Shown here: in pieces, positions 1-5,412 of the stretch | How the letters are laid out: each line of letters starts with the position of its first letter | How positions within the stretch are numbered: the stretch's first letter is position 1 | NCBI GenBank assembly: GCA_026706165.1 | Contig: JAPOZF010000025.1 | Coordinates: 1 to 5,412, forward strand | Reading direction: 5' to 3' | Length of the DNA stretch: 5,412 nucleotides | DNA from: Gemmatimonadota bacterium | GTDB taxonomy: Bacteria; Latescibacterota; UBA2968; UBA8231 | Notes under the pieces: model-generated | Seen by the model: the letters and a program-made list of their open reading frames with translations, nothing else | Databases searched by the model: none | Told to the model about the DNA's origin: nothing | Position numbers and translations under genes: made by a program

Positions 1-2
1 CC

Positions 3-656
3 AAGAAGCTCAACCTGTGCGCCATCATCCACGAGCTGTTGTGGTTCCTTCAAGGGGACACGAACATCGCCTACCTGCGCGACAACGGCGTGGGCATCTG
101 GGACGAGTGGGCAGACGCTTCGGGGGATCTCGGTCCCATCTACGGAAAGCAGTGGCGCTCATGGGCTGCCCCCGACGGGCGGACCGTGGATCAGGTCGGA
201 CAGCTCGTCGAAATGCTGCGCAGCAATCCACACAGCCGCCGTCTCGTGGTATCGGCCTGGAACGTCGGGGAAATCGACCTCATGGCACTGGCCCCCTGCC
301 ACTGCCTGTTCCAGTTCTTCGTGGCCGGAAACCGGCTCAGCTGCCAGCTCTACCAGCGCAGCTGCGATGTCGGGCTCGGGGTGCCGTTCAACATTGCCAG
401 CTACAGCCTTCTGACCATGATGCTCTCCCAGGTTGGCGGATTCGATCCCGGTGACTTCGTGTGGACAGGAGGGGACGTTCACATCTACAGCAATCACGTG
501 GAGCCGCTGCGCGAACAGCTGCGCCGAGACCTGCGCCCGTTGCCGCAGATGGTGATAGAGGACCGCAACCAGGACATCTTCTCTTTTCGCCTGGAAGATT
601 TCAGGCTGGTCGGCTACCGGCCGCACCCCCCAATTCCGATGGCCATCGCCGTTTAG
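3..656 (+). CDS. thyA: Thymidylate synthase, 5' end outside the window
   Basis: Thymidylate synthase methylates dUMP to dTMP in the cytoplasm, using 5,10-methylene-tetrahydrofolate as both one-carbon donor and reductant. The reading frame is open from the left edge, and 217 residues are visible. By alignment from memory with the 264-residue E. coli enzyme, about 47 N-terminal residues are missing. Visible hallmarks are the [18 protein letters not shown] block, WDEWAD, the paired arginines of [11 protein letters not shown], which bind the dUMP phosphate across the dimer, and the nucleophilic cysteine in LAPCH (codon 297-299, E. coli Cys146). Also present are QRSCD, PFNIASY with the dUMP-binding Asn, and HIYSNH with the His and Tyr that contact the deoxyribose. 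The C-terminus ends in MAIAV, close to the E. coli PVAI end that closes over the active site. All visible active-site residues are intact, so it should be functional. The next gene is prephenate dehydratase, 2 bp downstream, rather than the folA that often follows thyA. Confidence 0.98.
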   Translation, partial: KKLNLCAIIHELLWFLQGDTNIAYLRDNGVGIWDEWADASGDLGPIYGKQWRSWAAPDGRTVDQVGQLVEMLRSNPHSRRLVVSAWNVGEIDLMALAPCHCLFQFFVAGNRLSCQLYQRSCDVGLGVPFNIASYSLLTMMLSQVGGFDPGDFVWTGGDVHIYSNHVEPLREQLRRDLRPLPQMVIEDRNQDIFSFRLEDFRLVGYRPHPPIPMAIAV

Positions 657-658
657 CG

Positions 659-1555
659 ATGCCCCGGACGCCTGCCCGAGCCGTGTCCTACTCCGCATCG
701 CAGGCCAGCGTCGCCATTCAGGGAGAGCGAGGCAGCAACAGCGAGCTGGCGGCTCTTGAGTACTTCGGGGCGGATATTGCCCTGGTGGCCTGCTCCTCCT
801 TCGAAGAGCTGTTCGAAGCGGTGAGGGGAGGGAGCGCATCCTTCGGCATGGCGCCGGTCGACAACTCCCTTGCCGGCAGCATCCACGAGGTCTGGGACCT
901 GTTCCTTCGCAGTCCGCTGCCGGTGGTCGGCGAGCTGTCGCTGCGCATCGGCCACTGCCTGATCGGCAATCCCGCAGGTGAGCTGCCGCGCATTCGCCGC
1001 ATCTCTTCTCATCCTCAGGCGCTGGCCCAGTGCGAGGGGTTTCTTTCGACTCTGGAGGGTGTCGAACTGCAGGAGGTGTACGACACTGCGGGCGCCGTCG
1101 CCATGGTCAAGGGGGCCGGGAAGCTCGAGGACGCGGCCATCGCACCGGCGCAGGCTGCCGCGGACCACGGTATGAAGGTCCTTGCCTCGGCCATCGAGTC
1201 GCGCACGGACAACTACACCCGCTTCCTCGTGATCGCCGGCGTACCGGGGGAGAGCCGCAGCGGCGAGATGAAGACGAGCGCCGTGATCCGCCTTGCGGAA
1301 TCGGCCCGCGGTCTGGGGGAGATTCTGACTTGTCTGACATCGAGACAGCTCCGGCTCCACAAGGTGGAGTCGCGAAAACGGCTCGGCGAGCCGTATCTCT
1401 ACGACGTGTACGTCGACTTTTCGGGAGCTGTGGGTGAAGAGGCGGTCGACCAGGCGCTGGCCGAGGCGCAAAGAATCGCTGCCTGCGTCACGGTAATCGG
1501 GTCCTACCCGAAGGGAAGAAGGGTGGAGCCGCGCCTTCATCCGGTGGATCGGTAG
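659..1555 (+). CDS. pheA: Prephenate dehydratase with C-terminal ACT domain
   Basis: A monofunctional, 298-residue prephenate dehydratase, which converts prephenate to phenylpyruvate in phenylalanine synthesis. There is no chorismate mutase domain. The catalytic domain covers about residues 17-195. It has the VAIQGERGSNSE start (family form VAYQGxxGAYSE), the APVDNSLAGSIHEVWDLFL motif (usual form IENSLxGS), SHPQALAQC, DTAGAVAMV, and the diagnostic TRF triad at 187-189, whose Thr is important for catalysis. The ENSLAGSIH-type wording resembles the plant and Bacteroidota-like subgroup, some of whose members use arogenate; the substrate cannot be decided here. The ACT domain, about residues 206-285, should bind phenylalanine for feedback control. 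Its two signature motifs are altered: ESRP reads ESRK (237-240) and the GAL region reads RGLGEI. The ATG at 659 follows the thyA stop by 2 bp and is the first start outside thyA. No clear Shine-Dalgarno sequence precedes it. An in-frame GTG at 683 is an alternative closer to the domain. Translation is probably coupled to thyA. Confidence 0.95.
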   Translation: MPRTPARAVSYSASQASVAIQGERGSNSELAALEYFGADIALVACSSFEELFEAVRGGSASFGMAPVDNSLAGSIHEVWDLFLRSPLPVVGELSLRIGHCLIGNPAGELPRIRRISSHPQALAQCEGFLSTLEGVELQEVYDTAGAVAMVKGAGKLEDAAIAPAQAAADHGMKVLASAIESRTDNYTRFLVIAGVPGESRSGEMKTSAVIRLAESARGLGEILTCLTSRQLRLHKVESRKRLGEPYLYDVYVDFSGAVGEEAVDQALAEAQRIAACVTVIGSYPKGRRVEPRLHPVDR

Positions 1556-1584
1556 CGGACGGGTGCGCGCCGGGACGGTCGGGG

Positions 1585-1935
1585 CTAGTCGGCGGCCAAC
1601 TTCTCGACCTCGGGGCTCTCGTTGCCGATGCGCCAGACCCCGCTGACTCCGTCGCCGTCGAAGTCGGCCCGGACGGTGACGGAAAATACCTTGGGACTCC
1701 AGTGAACCTCGCAGTCGCATTCCTGAAGCCAAGACAGCTGGCTGCGGTACGGCTCCGCCCGCGGATTGAAGAACTCCTGGTGCTCCCTGCGGTATTCCGC
1801 CTGCATCAGGTGAAACGCCTCCAGGCGGGCGGCAAGCTCGATCTCGTCCACTTCTTCCGGCTTGAGCTGTGAGAAGTGAAACATCACGATTGCCGCGAGA
1901 ACCAGGAGTGCTCCGACGGTCTGGAGGTAGCGCAT
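1585..1935 (-). CDS. Small membrane-anchored protein, pilin-like in outline
   Basis: A 116-residue protein I cannot assign to a named family. Residues 4-22 form one strongly hydrophobic helix near the N-terminus, followed by a charged helical stretch (about 26-52), then a short domain containing CDCE (73-76) and a FDGDGVSGVWRI segment (92-103). The rest should lie on the outer face of the inner membrane. The order resembles type IV pilins and pseudopilins: an N-terminal hydrophobic helix, an amphipathic stretch of the form ARLEAFHLMQAEYRREHQEF, and a late strand with DGDG followed by WxI. However, the G/FTLIE prepilin peptidase site and the Glu5 of pilins are absent, so it is not a classical pilin. 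The start is well supported: AGGTGA lies 7 bases before the ATG and overlaps the stop of the upstream lipoprotein gene. It is the last gene of the minus-strand block and converges on pheA with a 29-bp gap. An unrelated single-pass membrane protein is equally possible. Confidence 0.78.
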   Translation of the reverse strand: MRYLQTVGALLVLAAIVMFHFSQLKPEEVDEIELAARLEAFHLMQAEYRREHQEFFNPRAEPYRSQLSWLQECDCEVHWSPKVFSVTVRADFDGDGVSGVWRIGNESPEVEKLAAD

Positions 1936-1942
1936 TCGCGGT

Positions 1943-1948
1943 TCACCT
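1943..1948 (-). promoter_or_regulatory. Ribosome binding site of the small membrane protein
   Basis: On the minus strand the sequence reads AGGTGA, a good Shine-Dalgarno match, with a 7-base spacer to the ATG of the 116-residue protein. Its final TGA is the stop codon of the lipoprotein gene. A ribosome ending the lipoprotein would therefore sit on the next initiation site, which suggests translational coupling. It also fixes the start of the small gene. Confidence 0.75.
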
Positions 1949-3586
1949 GAACTCGAGGTCGACTCCCTCCGCCGTTTGTCCTCTGCGAACCGCTACCATT
2001 TCGGCTGAGATCGAGACCGCTTCGGCAGGCGTGAAGGGATGGGGGGTGCCGGCATCCGCTACGAGATTGCCGTTCAGGTCCGCAAACGCCATCACCGAAT
2101 ATTTTCCGGGAAGCACCTTCCCGAGGGAAAATGCTCCGCTGCTGTCGCAACCGGCGATGTAGGTGCGTCCATCCGGAACACCTCTGGCGAGCACCATCAC
2201 CTCGCCCAGGTCGAGGAGGGAGTCCGCGGTGACCGTCCCGGAGAGCGACGGCAGCTCCGAATCCGGCGCCACCTCGAAATCGAACTCGGCCAGGCTGTCC
2301 GCCGGGGCGTGTCCGGCGCGGTCGCTCAGCTGTCCCAGTCGGCCGCGCAGGGAGTAATGTCCCGGCCTCAGGGGTTCCCGCGGAATCAGCACCAGCCGTG
2401 TCGGAGTCTCCCATGTCCAGGTACCGTCTACCGAGGCGGTCGAATCGGTTTCGATCCAGAAATCGCCTGCAGGGGTATCCGTGGCCATCCCTTCGTCGAA
2501 CTCGATGGCCAGTGAGTCGCCTGGGGCCCCCACTTTCGAGGGGCTTGCCGAGACGACGGATGGAGCCTTCTTGTCCTTCCGGGTGCTGGCGCGCCACGGC
2601 TGGTCCCAGGACACCGGCTGTTTCTCGATGACGAGCCTGGCGAAACGGTAACTTGCCTCTGCCTGCTGTGGACCGGTCAGGACGTACAGCCGGGTTCGGT
2701 CACGCGCCGAGGAGTAGAATGCCGAAACCTCGAGCCCATCGATTTCAATAAGGGCGTCCAGGGGGTCTACCTCGCGATCGAAGGCCAGGAGAAGCCGGTT
2801 TTCGTCGAGTGCCTGCACCCGCTTCAGCCGGGGGGAAGGCAATTCTCCCTGGGACAGCAGCAGATCTCCTGCATGGACGTCTTCGCTCTGCGAGAGGTCG
2901 TGGATGGCTGCCGGCAGGGCAATGGGTTCTCCGGCGTCCCTGCGGGAATTGCGGTTTTCATCGCGGAAGGCGGTCACGAGGAAGCGTCCGGCGGAAAGGC
3001 GCATGAATTCGTACGAGCCGTCTCGCGATGATTGCGTCTCGTAATCCGGGGGATCGCTGCCCACGCGGCCGTCGAAGTGGCGGACGTCGTACGCCCACAC
3101 GCGGGCTTTGGCTGCAGGTCTGTACCCCTCGTAGACGCGGCCGCGAAGGCGCCCCTGGTTGAGTTCGGGCCCGGTGGCGAAGGCGAAGGTGTACGCTTCC
3201 GGCAGCGAGTTGCCGCGCCGGTCACGTGCGTCCGTTCCGACAGTTACCACGTAAGTCTGCTCCTCCAGAAGGCGGCCGGCGGAGACTTCGAGGGTGGGTC
3301 CTTTCCAACGGAATTGCAGCTCGACCCGCGGAGCGAGAAAAATCGCCTCCTCCGTTCGCCTGCGGTCCATTCCCTCGCTGAAACGGAGGAAGATGGGGCT
3401 CTCCGGGGCCACCTCCGTTTCGTCGGCCTTCGGCGTATGGCTGACGATGTCCGGGGCGGTCCGGTCGATCTCCCCCCCGGGGGGCCTTCCAACCTTGGCG
3501 CAATGTGCCGCAGCTACTGCGACAGTGACCAGAAGCAGCAGCAGCGGATGGCGGCGAGGTTGTCGGTCCGCGAAAAAGGGCGGCAT
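1943..3586 (-). CDS. Ig-like (SbsA/Big_5 type) domain lipoprotein
   Basis: A 547-residue predicted envelope lipoprotein of unknown function. The N-terminus is basic (RQPRRH), then hydrophobic (15-27), and ends in AAHC with Cys29 as the likely lipidated residue. His at -1 is unusual for a lipobox, but the following AKVGRPPGGEIDRTAPD matches the start of a family of Ig-like lipoproteins I know from Bacteroidota and relatives. Domain order: an SbsA-like Ig domain (about 44-138, with FSEGMDRRR and TYVVTVGTDARDRRGN), a carboxypeptidase-regulatory-like beta-sandwich (146-224), a beta-rich linker (250-330), a second Ig-like domain (340-438, with EFDEGMATD) and a second regulatory-like sandwich (446-547). 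The Ig-plus-sandwich unit thus occurs twice. No enzyme motif is visible, so a structural or binding role at the outer membrane or periplasm is inferred. The gene starts 27 bp after the xerC-like stop without a clear Shine-Dalgarno sequence, and leads into the small membrane protein 7 bp downstream. Confidence 0.88.
   Translation of the reverse strand: MPPFFADRQPRRHPLLLLLVTVAVAAAHCAKVGRPPGGEIDRTAPDIVSHTPKADETEVAPESPIFLRFSEGMDRRRTEEAIFLAPRVELQFRWKGPTLEVSAGRLLEEQTYVVTVGTDARDRRGNSLPEAYTFAFATGPELNQGRLRGRVYEGYRPAAKARVWAYDVRHFDGRVGSDPPDYETQSSRDGSYEFMRLSAGRFLVTAFRDENRNSRRDAGEPIALPAAIHDLSQSEDVHAGDLLLSQGELPSPRLKRVQALDENRLLLAFDREVDPLDALIEIDGLEVSAFYSSARDRTRLYVLTGPQQAEASYRFARLVIEKQPVSWDQPWRASTRKDKKAPSVVSASPSKVGAPGDSLAIEFDEGMATDTPAGDFWIETDSTASVDGTWTWETPTRLVLIPREPLRPGHYSLRGRLGQLSDRAGHAPADSLAEFDFEVAPDSELPSLSGTVTADSLLDLGEVMVLARGVPDGRTYIAGCDSSGAFSLGKVLPGKYSVMAFADLNGNLVADAGTPHPFTPAEAVSISAEMVAVRRGQTAEGVDLEFR
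3472..3484. repeat. C7G6 homopolymer tract in the lipoprotein gene
   Basis: Seven C followed directly by six G on the plus strand. On the coding strand this gives CCC CCC GGG GGG G, encoding Pro35-Pro36-Gly37-Gly38 and the first base of Glu39, six residues after the putative lipidated Cys29. The PPGG motif is typical of this lipoprotein family, so protein constraint plus high GC explains most of the tract. A slip here would shift the frame immediately after the signal peptide. Nothing in the single sequence shows that it varies. Confidence 0.5.
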
Positions 3587-3613
3587 ACGGGGCCGTTCGC
3601 CGGCAGCGGTCGG

Positions 3614-4609
3614 TCAGTGATCTCGCGGGTGACTGCCCGCGTATGTTTTCCGCAGGCCCTGCAGGACCTCTTGATCGTCGGCAGGGGGGTGGGCGGACGC
3701 AGGGGCCGCCTGTCCCAGCATTTCGGCAACGGCGCCGGCGTCGGCACCCGCCCCGAGCATGTGGTCGGCGCAGGCAGTTCGCAGTGCCCGGGGGCCGCCC
3801 CCGTTCACCGGGCTGAGCAGGCGTTCGACGATGCGCTGAACAGTCCTGCGGTGGAGTCGTTTACCCGAGGTGTTGAGAAAGAGCGCGCCCGCGTCGATAT
3901 CGGCGATCTCCTTGTCGACCAGGAGGTCGGCCCGAAAAAGCAGGTAGTCCCCGACCGCGGCTGTGGCACGAGAACCGATCGGCACGAGCCTCGGCGCTTC
4001 CGGGGCCCCGACTTTCACCATCCCCGATTCGATCTCCAGAGAGGTCAGATTCAGGGCTACAAGTTCCCGGAGCCGCAGCCCTCCTCCGTACAGGATTTCG
4101 ACGATGGCGCGGTTGCGAACCGCGGCGAAGCTGTCCGCGGGGGTTTTTTCGATCGCCTCGGCCACGGCCTCCTTTCCGAGGCCGCCCCCTGCAGGTTGCG
4201 GTGAAGTATCGACTCTCAAACCGGCTGCAGGGTCGTCACCGCGAACGCCGCAACGGCGCAGGAAGCGGAACAGCGATTTCACCGCGGAAAGTTTTCGCTG
4301 TGCGGTTGCAGGTTTGTGTTTCCGCACCTGTTCGCCGAGGAACTCCGCTACCAGTTTTGGCCCGATGGAACCGAGCGATGCGTCCGCAGTGCGCGGATGA
4401 ACGAAGAGGGTGAACTGGTTCAGGTCGGAGCGGTAAGCGGAAATGGTCGAATCGGGGCGCCCGCTCTTCCGAAGGTATTCGATAAAGTGGGCGATGCCGT
4501 CATCGAGGGGCGCAGAGGGATTCGGGAGGTCTGTGAACTGTGCTGTCGAATCGGGTGGCGGCCAGCTCTCCCCGGGATCAGGAGCGAGGCCCCGGCAGGT
4601 GCTGTTCAA
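3614..4609 (-). CDS. XerC-like tyrosine recombinase, catalytically degenerate
   Basis: A 331-residue protein with the full layout of a Xer-type tyrosine recombinase but most of the active site lost. The N-terminal core-binding domain spans about residues 36-121 (FIEYLRKSGRPDSTISAYRSDL, then QRKLSAVKSLFRFLRR). The catalytic domain spans about 145-326. Arg I is kept (GGLRLREL, Arg179), as is Arg II (Arg277). The beta-hairpin that normally carries the catalytic Lys (GKGxKxR) reads VGAPEAPRLVPI without Lys. The His of HxLRH is Arg274 and the trailing His is Thr278. The LGH His is Gln300, and the nucleophilic Tyr, nine residues later, is Pro309. The family ending (vYxxxHPR) survives as TYAGSHPR, so alignment holds to the end and no frameshift explains the changes. 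The only standard start between the topA end and the domain is TTG at 4609, which overlaps the topA stop (TTGA); no Shine-Dalgarno is visible. A topA-xerC neighbourhood is known elsewhere. Strand cleavage is unlikely; DNA binding may persist. Confidence 0.88.
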   Translation of the reverse strand: MNSTCRGLAPDPGESWPPPDSTAQFTDLPNPSAPLDDGIAHFIEYLRKSGRPDSTISAYRSDLNQFTLFVHPRTADASLGSIGPKLVAEFLGEQVRKHKPATAQRKLSAVKSLFRFLRRCGVRGDDPAAGLRVDTSPQPAGGGLGKEAVAEAIEKTPADSFAAVRNRAIVEILYGGGLRLRELVALNLTSLEIESGMVKVGAPEAPRLVPIGSRATAAVGDYLLFRADLLVDKEIADIDAGALFLNTSGKRLHRRTVQRIVERLLSPVNGGGPRALRTACADHMLGAGADAGAVAEMLGQAAPASAHPPADDQEVLQGLRKTYAGSHPRDH

Positions 4610-5412
4610 GCGGCGGTGGTGTTTTCGAACCGGTTTTCGCACATGCGGCAAAGCAGCACCGGCGCTCCCTTCCGGCTGTTCTTTTCGTACAGAAGCGGCG
4701 CCTCGCAGTGAGGACAGGGGCCTTCCACCGGCTTGTCCCAACTGGCGAACCTGCAATCAGGGTACTGGTTGCAGCTGTAGAACACCTTCCCCTTCCGGGA
4801 TTGCTTTTCCACCAGTTCACCACCACAGTCCTGTTCCGGGCAGGAAATCCCGAGCGAGTAAGGTTTGACGTTTCGACAATCGGGGTACCCGCTGCAGGCG
4901 AGAAAGCGTCCGTACAGTCCCGTCTTGACGACCATCGGAGAGCTGCAGATCTCGCACTTTTCGTCGGTCTGCGCCTGCTCACGATCCTGTTCGAGAGGCT
5001 TGGTGTTCTTGCATTGCGGGTAACCCGGGCATGCGAGAAAACGGCCGTTCCTGCCCCATTTGACCACCATGTTGCGATGGCAGTCCTCGCAGACTATGTC
5101 GGTCTCTTCCTGGAGGGATCGCTTGAGCTCGCGTCGGCGCGAGTTCGCATCCTTCAGGGAGTCGCTCCAGGATCCGTAGAACTGGCGCACCGTCTCCACC
5201 CAGTTTTCCTTGCCGTCCTCGATGCGGTCGAGCTCGTCTTCCATTCTGGCGGTGAAGCGGACGTCGAAGATGTTGGGAAAGGTCTCGATAAGGAGCTTGT
5301 TGACCGTTTGTCCACGCTCGGTCCCCACGAAGTAGCGGTCCTGCTTTTCCACGTATTCCCGATCCTGCAGGGTACTGATGATCTGCGCGTAGGTGCTGGG
5401 CCTGCCGATACC
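4606..5412 (-). CDS. topA: DNA topoisomerase I, C-terminal part, 5' end outside the window
   Basis: The C-terminal 268 residues of bacterial topoisomerase I, a type IA enzyme that relaxes negatively supercoiled DNA by transient single-strand cleavage. The visible part opens with GIGRPSTYAQII, a highly conserved block of the central catalytic region. It is followed by QDREYVEKQDRYF, the FTARMEDELDRIEDG segment and the WVETVRQFYGSW segment that close the type IA core. The active-site tyrosine and Toprim domain lie upstream, outside the window. Four zinc ribbons follow, with cysteine quartets at visible residues 108/111/128/134, 153/156/173/179, 191/196/214/220 (C-x4-C at the start) and 233/236/255/258. 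Such ribbons bind single-stranded DNA and in some species RNA polymerase. All sixteen cysteines are present. The frame is open to the right edge and the gene ends in FENTTAA, its TGA shared with the TTG start of the xerC-like gene. Confidence 0.98.
   Translation of the reverse strand, partial: GIGRPSTYAQIISTLQDREYVEKQDRYFVGTERGQTVNKLLIETFPNIFDVRFTARMEDELDRIEDGKENWVETVRQFYGSWSDSLKDANSRRRELKRSLQEETDIVCEDCHRNMVVKWGRNGRFLACPGYPQCKNTKPLEQDREQAQTDEKCEICSSPMVVKTGLYGRFLACSGYPDCRNVKPYSLGISCPEQDCGGELVEKQSRKGKVFYSCNQYPDCRFASWDKPVEGPCPHCEAPLLYEKNSRKGAPVLLCRMCENRFENTTAA

Noticed and set aside
461..658. Upstream extension of the pheA frame to an ATG at 461
   Set aside because: These 66 codons lie inside conserved thyA sequence, and their translation has no similarity to prephenate dehydratases.
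1556..1584. Possible bidirectional terminator between the convergent genes
   Set aside because: The 29-bp gap is GC-rich but shows no convincing stem-loop and no T-run on either strand.
653..1732. A 359-codon minus-strand open frame opposite pheA
   Set aside because: It lies antisense to a clear prephenate dehydratase and runs into the small membrane gene in another frame. Its Arg- and His-rich composition is typical of a shadow frame.
3587..3613. Small inverted repeat (GCCG/CGGC) before the lipoprotein start
   Set aside because: The stem is only 4 bp and is expected by chance in DNA this GC-rich. No T-run or promoter-like boxes accompany it.
3032..4204. A 390-codon plus-strand open frame opposite the lipoprotein and xerC-like genes
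   Set aside because: It crosses two genes with recognisable domains on the other strand. Its translation shows no family motif, and long antisense frames are common in GC-rich DNA.
3614..4609. Integron integrase or phage integrase with a nearby attachment site
   Set aside because: The gene sits in a housekeeping block, lacks catalytic residues, and has no adjacent tRNA, direct repeats or cassette array.
4610..4756. Upstream extension of the xerC-like frame
   Set aside because: It overlaps the fourth zinc ribbon of topA in another frame, and the Arg-rich translation does not resemble a Xer N-terminus.

Overview
This window is GC-rich, densely coding chromosomal DNA with no RNA gene, mobile element or CRISPR array that I can see. 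Six genes fill almost all of it, and the longest non-coding gap is 29 bp. They form two convergent blocks. On the plus strand are the 3' end of thyA (thymidylate synthase) and, 2 bp later, a complete prephenate dehydratase with a C-terminal ACT domain. On the minus strand, read from the right edge, are the 3' end of topA (DNA topoisomerase I with four C-terminal zinc ribbons), a XerC-like tyrosine recombinase that overlaps the topA stop, a 547-residue lipoprotein with Ig-like and carboxypeptidase-regulatory-like domains, and a 116-residue membrane-anchored protein with pilin-like features.

The sequence has no taxonomic marker. High GC, the topA-xerC neighbourhood (known from several phyla) and the lipoprotein type (Cys, then a PPGG motif, then SbsA-like Ig domains) together suggest a Gram-negative lineage of the Bacteroidota/Chlorobi/Gemmatimonadota sphere or a related uncultured phylum. 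This is inference only.

The minus-strand genes look like one transcription unit: a 4-base TTGA overlap (topA/xerC), a 27-bp gap (xerC/lipoprotein) and a 7-bp gap (lipoprotein/small protein), where a Shine-Dalgarno sequence overlaps the upstream stop codon. The first two genes act on DNA topology and recombination; the last two are envelope proteins. The plus-strand pair joins dTMP synthesis with phenylalanine synthesis. No functional link between them is evident beyond shared housekeeping expression.

The most notable observation is that the XerC-like protein is full length and in frame, but has lost most of the tyrosine-recombinase active site. The nucleophilic tyrosine is replaced by proline, both catalytic-region histidines are replaced, and the hairpin lysine is missing; the two catalytic arginines remain. 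It is probably a recombinase-derived pseudoenzyme. Secondary points are the pilin-like small protein without a prepilin peptidase site, the internally duplicated lipoprotein with an atypical lipobox, and a divergent phenylalanine-binding region in the ACT domain. I found no defence system, integron or other clearly new multi-gene system.
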